10,752 nucleotides of DNA. Origin: Candidatus Omnitrophota bacterium (GTDB taxonomy: Bacteria > Omnitrophota > Koll11 > Gygaellales > Profunditerraquicolaceae). Made by a program: the position numbers and the translations under genes. Each line of letters begins with the position of its first letter. The first letter of the stretch is position 1. A model generated the notes under the pieces. That model searched no databases and was not told the DNA's origin. It was given only the letters and a program-made list of their open reading frames with translations. Shown in pieces: positions 6,689 to 10,752 of this stretch. The stretch covers positions 1 through 10,752 of the forward strand of contig JAQULD010000053.1 in the NCBI GenBank assembly GCA_028719045.1, read 5' to 3'.

Positions 6689-6816
6689 TTGACCCCTCCA
6701 AAAACGAATTTCTCCCTTAATTTCTGCAGCAGCCAGAAATAAACGATATAAAAAAGAGTAAAAAAATAGATCGAGCCCAGAAGCAGCAGTTTTATGGCCC
6801 CGCGCCTTTTCTTCAT
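6685..6816 (-). CDS. Hypothetical single-pass membrane peptide (43 aa)
   Basis: A very short gene filling the only apparent gap between the radical SAM gene and the glycosyltransferase. It encodes MKKRRGAIKL..., a strongly basic N-terminus (K2, K3, R4, R5, K9), then a hydrophobic aromatic-rich helix at about residues 10-30 (LLLLGSIYFFTLFYIVYFWLL), then a short basic tail ending GGVK. The charge pattern suggests one transmembrane helix with a cytoplasmic N-terminus. I do not recognise a family. The ATG overlaps the upstream stop by 4 bases (ATGA, 6813-6816) and its stop overlaps the downstream GTG by 4 bases (GTGA, 6685-6688); GGAG lies 2 bases before the ATG. Being locked by overlaps on both sides is the main evidence that it is a real gene. 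It could be a membrane tether for the neighbouring glycosyltransferase, which is inference. Confidence 0.75.
   Translation of the reverse strand: MKKRRGAIKLLLLGSIYFFTLFYIVYFWLLQKLREKFVFGGVK
6693..6699 (-). promoter_or_regulatory. Shine-Dalgarno for the glycosyltransferase GTG start
   Basis: Reads GGAGGGG on the minus strand, 4 bases before GTG at 6688. It lies inside the 3' end of the 43-residue gene and supports the GTG as the true glycosyltransferase start. Confidence 0.75.
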
Positions 6817-8912
6817 CTCTCCACGTACTCCGATAGACCGTACTTCTTTAAGGAAGCAAGCATCATATTGTTCTGGTCATGGTTATCGCAGGAATCGCAG
6901 AATTTTTCATAAAGCGGTTTGCCGAAAAGATCCAGGGGGTTCTCCCTGTGCAAAATCACGCCGTCATTCCTGTAACGCCTGTACACATCGGCGAACCACT
7001 GTTCTTTAAAGCTTTTACCGTTGTCCAGGAACCCCACTATTTTCATGCCGCAGCAAAAAGACAAAGTATTTCTTAGGTCCATAAACGCGAAATGCCACCC
7101 CACAAAACAACCGTCGGACAAAAGCCCCTGCTTTGACCAATCGCCTTTGCTGGCGTCGAAATGCTCCAGCTCATAATCGATAAAAGAGTGAAACTTGATA
7201 TCATTCTTAATGCAGAGCGTGCGGGCGGCGCGCAAAAGGCGTTTGATCTCCTGCATCTCGTTTTCATCAAGCCTGAGCTTTTCCTCGCTGAATTTAGAAA
7301 GATGCACCATCTGATACCAGATCGCGTCAGCTCCGAGAGCCCTGGCTTTAAGGGCCATTTCTATTATTTCTTTATAATTGAATTTGTTTATCGCGTGAAG
7401 CGTGATTATTTCAGGGCAATTATTGTAATTTTTACGTTTGAGTTCCGAGAGGCTCTTGATGTTGCTTTCTATTATCTCCGTGTATTTTAAAGGCGTATTG
7501 GGCCTCATCTTCGAGAACGTTTCCCGGGAAGCGAAAGACATACTCACGGTAACCGCGTCGCAGGCCCTGTCTTCTATCAGGCATTGCTCGTATTTGTTCA
7601 ACAGCATTCCGTTAGTGGAGATATTATACCTGAGGTCGTATTTCTTGATCAATTTTATGACCTTAAGGAAATCGGGGTATATGGTGGGCTCGCCTTCTCC
7701 GACTATAAGTATATTTTCGACCTTTAATTGCTGGGCTTCCTTCAAAACCCTTTCCACGATATCAAAATCCAAAAACTGGCTTCCGTGCAGATGTTCGCCT
7801 TCGGTATTCCACTTTATCCATGGGGAAAACTTCCTGCAGTAAACGCAATCAGCGTTGCAAAGGCCGCTTAAGTTAAGCAGTATGAAACGCGGCCCAATGA
7901 AGGCGTCCTTACAGACAGGCCCGAGAGCCCGGAGCAATTCATTTTCCCTGTAATCCGGGAGTTTAGCCGCATCTTCTATTACCTTCAATAAGCCGTCCAG
8001 CCCGCTGTCTACGATCTTTAATTCCACTTTATCTTTAGAGATTTCGGCGTTTATATTACCAAGATAATCGTAAAACCTGCTCTTAATATTATGCAAAGGC
8101 GCCATCTCGAATCCGGGGAAATCTTCTTTTTTAAAACGGTAACCGGACCCCGCTATCAGTTTAATTATCTTTGGGAGCTTGAAAAAATTGGTTCTCCTTA
8201 CCCCTATGACTATCCCGGATGTTTTTTTACCGGCAATATATTCTTTTAACCGGGACATCTGCAGGTGAAAATCATCCTCCGCGCAGCCTGCGCCCCAGCG
8301 ATGAGATTCGGGATCATCACCGGCTAAAAACACCTTATTTTCACCGGTAGCTCCGCTGTTATTTGCCGTAGCCTCCCGGATAACTCCGGAAAGAGTATCG
8401 TATTCTTTATATCGCGAATACTCCATGAGCTCGGGATGCGCGCTCCTCAATTGCCCGGAAGATATCATATCTTTTATTTCCGGAGGCAAAACAAGCTTCC
8501 CCGGCAAATCAGCGCTAAACTGCAGGTTTTTTTTCAAAATAACTAATTCCGCTATGTGCGGGATGCATCCTTCCCTGCTTAATTTTAGGATATGTTCGCC
8601 TTTGCTTAAATTGAACGCCGTTTCTTTAAAAATCTTAGCGGAGTTTAGAGTCCATCCTCCCGTGGTTTCTTTCAGCCCGTCTTCTTTCATAAGCGCGCCG
8701 TCTATAAATACCTGAACCGGCCTGGATTCGGCGCAAGCGTAGCGCGCGTGCAATTCAAAGCACCCTTCCTTATCGATGGAAAAACGGTACAAAGCGTAAC
8801 CTTTTCCTTTCCCTCCGTCAACGATCAAAGAAGGGAAATCAGGGTTATTTTTCTGGAAATCGCCTTCAAAATAACTGTCCGCCTTTATTATCTTTGCTCC
8901 GTCTTGCGTCAT
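6813..8912 (-). CDS. CBM-like domain + radical SAM/SPASM-type protein (699 aa)
   Basis: Three parts are visible. Residues 1-126 look like a CBM6/CBM35-type beta-sandwich: GYALYRFSIDKEGCFELHARYA, then VQVFIDG, TTGGW and a final LSKGEHILKL strand. Residues about 127-345 form a region I do not recognise. From about 346 comes a radical SAM core: the CNADCVYC cluster motif (352-359, the three Cys that bind [4Fe-4S] with SAM), GEGEP (405-409) and ISTNG (431-435). A cysteine-containing C-terminus (C602, C620, C621, C672, C675, with CFVGWHFAF and KSFKEQW) resembles a SPASM/twitch region carrying auxiliary clusters. The reaction is unknown; it must be a radical conversion of some small molecule, sugar or peptide. 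The ATG at 8912 is chosen because it lies 4 bases after the previous stop. A TTG 19 codons upstream (8969) would overlap the previous gene by 53 bases and precede the domain. The ribosome site is weak. Confidence 0.9.
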   Translation of the reverse strand: MTQDGAKIIKADSYFEGDFQKNNPDFPSLIVDGGKGKGYALYRFSIDKEGCFELHARYACAESRPVQVFIDGALMKEDGLKETTGGWTLNSAKIFKETAFNLSKGEHILKLSREGCIPHIAELVILKKNLQFSADLPGKLVLPPEIKDMISSGQLRSAHPELMEYSRYKEYDTLSGVIREATANNSGATGENKVFLAGDDPESHRWGAGCAEDDFHLQMSRLKEYIAGKKTSGIVIGVRRTNFFKLPKIIKLIAGSGYRFKKEDFPGFEMAPLHNIKSRFYDYLGNINAEISKDKVELKIVDSGLDGLLKVIEDAAKLPDYRENELLRALGPVCKDAFIGPRFILLNLSGLCNADCVYCRKFSPWIKWNTEGEHLHGSQFLDFDIVERVLKEAQQLKVENILIVGEGEPTIYPDFLKVIKLIKKYDLRYNISTNGMLLNKYEQCLIEDRACDAVTVSMSFASRETFSKMRPNTPLKYTEIIESNIKSLSELKRKNYNNCPEIITLHAINKFNYKEIIEMALKARALGADAIWYQMVHLSKFSEEKLRLDENEMQEIKRLLRAARTLCIKNDIKFHSFIDYELEHFDASKGDWSKQGLLSDGCFVGWHFAFMDLRNTLSFCCGMKIVGFLDNGKSFKEQWFADVYRRYRNDGVILHRENPLDLFGKPLYEKFCDSCDNHDQNNMMLASLKKYGLSEYVER

Positions 8913-8916
8913 CTGT

Positions 8917-10752
8917 TCATTGCGGTATTTTTGTGATCCCGGAGAAAAACCTGAGCAAGCTTTTCTCAATAAAGTTCAGTTTTTCTAAACGGCTGATGAC
9001 TTCCTGGTTCCTTCCAAGATCGTCGCAGCTCTTATAACAGCCGATTTTGCAATTCTGGTCGTTTCCTATCAACGCGAAATACGGATCTCCGCGCTGCATC
9101 CTTAAAGCCTTGCGCCTGAACTCAACTTGTTTTGCGGAATTCCATATTTCCTTAAAAGATTTCTCGTAGAGGTTGCCTACCGGTATACGGTGTGATTTCA
9201 GGCAAGAATTAACATCTCCGTTAGGCATTATGCGCGCGAATGCCCAGCCTATGTAACAGGGAGTTTTTCCGATCAATTCGCTGTCGTATTCAGCTTTGTC
9301 CGCGGAAGTATCGGAAAGCCTGCGCATAAAGTGTTCCAGGTTTAGTATTTTTGCGCCGTTCTGTTGTTTTTGAAGGTTTTCGCACTGCTGTAAAACAAAC
9401 TGCCTTTGTTCTTTTGAGAGTATCAGCGCGTCCGTCGCTCCGGGTATGGTATCAACCACGGTAAATTCCAGGGATTCGCTTTTGGTATCCTTGGCGAATT
9501 TATACATCTCGGTTAATTCCCTGAAATTAATGTTAGAAATGACATTGTAAACTTTTACGTACGGCTTGGAACCATTTTTCAAAGAATTCAGCATAAGAAG
9601 CATATCGGAAATCTTATAGAAAGCCGCTTCGTCTTTGTTTGGATGCGTAGCGGCATAGGTAGCCGCGTTTCCGGACCAAACACTCACAGTCAGATAATCG
9701 AGGCCCAATTCGATCAGTTTTTTTACGGTGAATTCATTTACCAGGGTAAAATTAGTATTGATCGAACAATGCAGCCCCTTCTTCTTGGCAAAATCTATTA
9801 TTTCTATTATATCCGGATGCATGAACGGCTCGCCCCCTCCGGAAAAATACAGCTGCCGGGTCCCAAGCTCCGCTAATTCTTCGATGAGCTCTTTTACGAG
9901 CGGGGTGGGAAGAGTTTTATATTTTTTTGACCCCTTATACGCCCTGTCTTTAAGGAGCGGTGAATTGCACCAGCAACCGATGCAATTATTATTGCAATTA
10001 TACGTAAGGTCTATCTGGACGCATTCCGGGCCGCAAAAAGCGAAAGCACCGTTAAAAATCCCCAATAGCTCAAGATAATAATTTTTAATCCTTCCAAAAG
10101 CCGAACGAAACCCCTTATTTTTGATCTGGGCTGTTAACTTTGAGAGATTTTTGGCTGTTTCTTGGCGGCTAAAAGATACCTTTTCCCCAAAACCGCCCAA
10201 TTTGTAGCGCATAAACAGCCCTGATTTAGCGAATGCCCAGGATAGCCCGCCGTCTTTAGCGTATTTAAAAAATGATTTTAAATAATAAACCGGATTCGAG
10301 GAAGAGTGCCTTTTATTCCAAACATGGAACTGCCACATCTTTTTGGCATCATCCCTGGCTTTTACAAGGTCGCCCGCGCTTAAAGCTTCTGTACGCAGTA
10401 TACTCGTGGCATTGCCGTCGTAATCGGAAAACTGCCTGGATACGATGCGCCCCTTTTCTTCAAGTTCTTCAAAATATTTTGTCCCGGGGAAAGCGGTGGT
10501 AATGGAAAACTGCACTGAATCCGGGTCAAGCGAAATGGCGAAATCGAGGGTTTTCTTCGCCGTCTCCGCGGTCTCACCGGGCAGGCCGAAAGTGAACGTT
10601 AAATGGGTCTTTATACCCAAAGATTGTGTTATTTCGATGACCCTCCTGGTCTTACGGATATCCATGTTCTTGTTTATCCCGTCCAGAAGGTTCTGGTCAG
10701 ATGACTCAACCCCGTATTTGACAGCGTACAACCCCGCCGATCTCAGGCTCTC
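8917..10752 (-). CDS. Tandem radical SAM protein: B12-type radical SAM tail fused to a radical SAM/SPASM enzyme (5' end beyond window)
   Basis: The frame is open at the right edge; 611 residues plus the stop are present, starting ESLRSAGLYAVKYGVESSDQ. The first part (to about residue 135) is the C-terminal half of a radical SAM barrel of the cobalamin-binding (Elp3-like) type, with YGVESSDQ (13-20), FTFGLPGET (53-61) and ITTAFPGTKYFEELEEKG (84-101). After a helical linker (about 135-235) comes a second, complete radical SAM domain: CNNNCIGC (253-260), SGGGEP (304-309) and SINTNF (330-335). It ends with a SPASM-like region: CYIGWAFARIMPNGDVNSCLK (C499, C517), then VGNLYEKSFKEIW and C568, C572, C576. 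The missing N-terminus should hold the first CxxxCxxC and perhaps a B12-binding domain. TTG at 10731 is an internal leucine codon, not a start. No substrate can be inferred. The stop is 4 bases before the next radical SAM gene. Confidence 0.92.
   Translation of the reverse strand, partial: ESLRSAGLYAVKYGVESSDQNLLDGINKNMDIRKTRRVIEITQSLGIKTHLTFTFGLPGETAETAKKTLDFAISLDPDSVQFSITTAFPGTKYFEELEEKGRIVSRQFSDYDGNATSILRTEALSAGDLVKARDDAKKMWQFHVWNKRHSSSNPVYYLKSFFKYAKDGGLSWAFAKSGLFMRYKLGGFGEKVSFSRQETAKNLSKLTAQIKNKGFRSAFGRIKNYYLELLGIFNGAFAFCGPECVQIDLTYNCNNNCIGCWCNSPLLKDRAYKGSKKYKTLPTPLVKELIEELAELGTRQLYFSGGGEPFMHPDIIEIIDFAKKKGLHCSINTNFTLVNEFTVKKLIELGLDYLTVSVWSGNAATYAATHPNKDEAAFYKISDMLLMLNSLKNGSKPYVKVYNVISNINFRELTEMYKFAKDTKSESLEFTVVDTIPGATDALILSKEQRQFVLQQCENLQKQQNGAKILNLEHFMRRLSDTSADKAEYDSELIGKTPCYIGWAFARIMPNGDVNSCLKSHRIPVGNLYEKSFKEIWNSAKQVEFRRKALRMQRGDPYFALIGNDQNCKIGCYKSCDDLGRNQEVISRLEKLNFIEKSLLRFFSGITKIPQ

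Larger units (their letters stand above)
1..10752 (-). other. Internal part of a single co-directional operon
   Basis: All ten genes read on the minus strand. Junctions from right to left: 4-base gap, ATGA overlap, GTGA overlap, ATGA overlap, then gaps of 17, 13, 24 and 12 bases, then ATGA overlap. No intergenic space is large enough for an obvious promoter or terminator hairpin. Both end genes are cut by the window, so the operon extends in both directions. One transcript with translational coupling is the simplest reading. Confidence 0.8.

Noticed and set aside
6740..6775. A/T homopolymer runs that could be slippery frameshift sites
   Set aside because: The 43-residue frame reads through them with no break, and no overlapping continued frame or downstream structure suggests programmed frameshifting.
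8913..8969. N-terminal extension of the CBM/radical SAM protein from TTG at 8969
   Set aside because: It would overlap the upstream gene by 53 bases, uses a rare start codon and adds a sequence that does not belong to the domain. ATG at 8912 is 4 bases after the upstream stop.
10729..10731. TTG as a true start of the tandem radical SAM protein
   Set aside because: The frame stays open to the window edge with radical-SAM-like sequence (ESLRSAG before LYAVKYGVES), so this is an internal leucine.

Overview
The window is one co-directional block read entirely from the minus strand (right to left). It has ten protein genes, two of them cut by the window edges, and no non-coding stretch longer than about 25 bases. 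Four junctions are 4-base start/stop overlaps and the remaining gaps are 4 to 24 bases, so I read it as an internal piece of a long operon. I found no promoter, terminator, RNA gene, CRISPR array, insertion sequence or phage gene.

Layout in transcription order: (1) 10752-8917, the C-terminal part of a protein that joins the tail of a B12-type radical SAM enzyme to a complete second radical SAM/SPASM enzyme; (2) 8912-6813, another radical SAM/SPASM enzyme carrying an N-terminal carbohydrate-binding-module-like beta-sandwich; (3) 6816-6685, a 43-residue membrane peptide; (4) 6688-5528, a GT-B glycosyltransferase; (5) 5531-4554, a PP-loop ATPase of the 'N-acetyl sugar amidotransferase' (WbpG-like) type with extra cysteines; (6) 4536-4312, a small membrane protein resembling the C-terminal end of SxtJ; (7) 4298-4137, a 53-residue DUF5989-like membrane protein; (8, 9) 4112-2907 and 2894-1656, tandem membrane-anchored SGNH/GDSL-type proteins with a TPR insert; (10) 1659-1, a NodU/CmcH-family O-carbamoyltransferase cut by the left edge.

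The second half (SxtJ-like, DUF5989, SGNH proteins, carbamoyltransferase) is a decoration cassette that I recall from surface-polysaccharide and secondary-metabolite loci. Together with the glycosyltransferase it suggests synthesis and decoration (carbamoylation, perhaps acylation or deacylation) of a cell-surface glycan or glycoconjugate. The radical SAM enzymes and the PP-loop enzyme would install less common chemistry on a sugar or small-molecule precursor. The end product cannot be read from the sequence.

The organism is a bacterium with moderate GC (roughly mid-40s percent by eye), tight operons, frequent GTG starts and variable Shine-Dalgarno use. The density of radical SAM, carbamoyltransferase and SGNH genes resembles uncultivated groups such as Omnitrophota or deltaproteobacterial-type lineages, but this is a low-confidence impression with no marker gene to support it.
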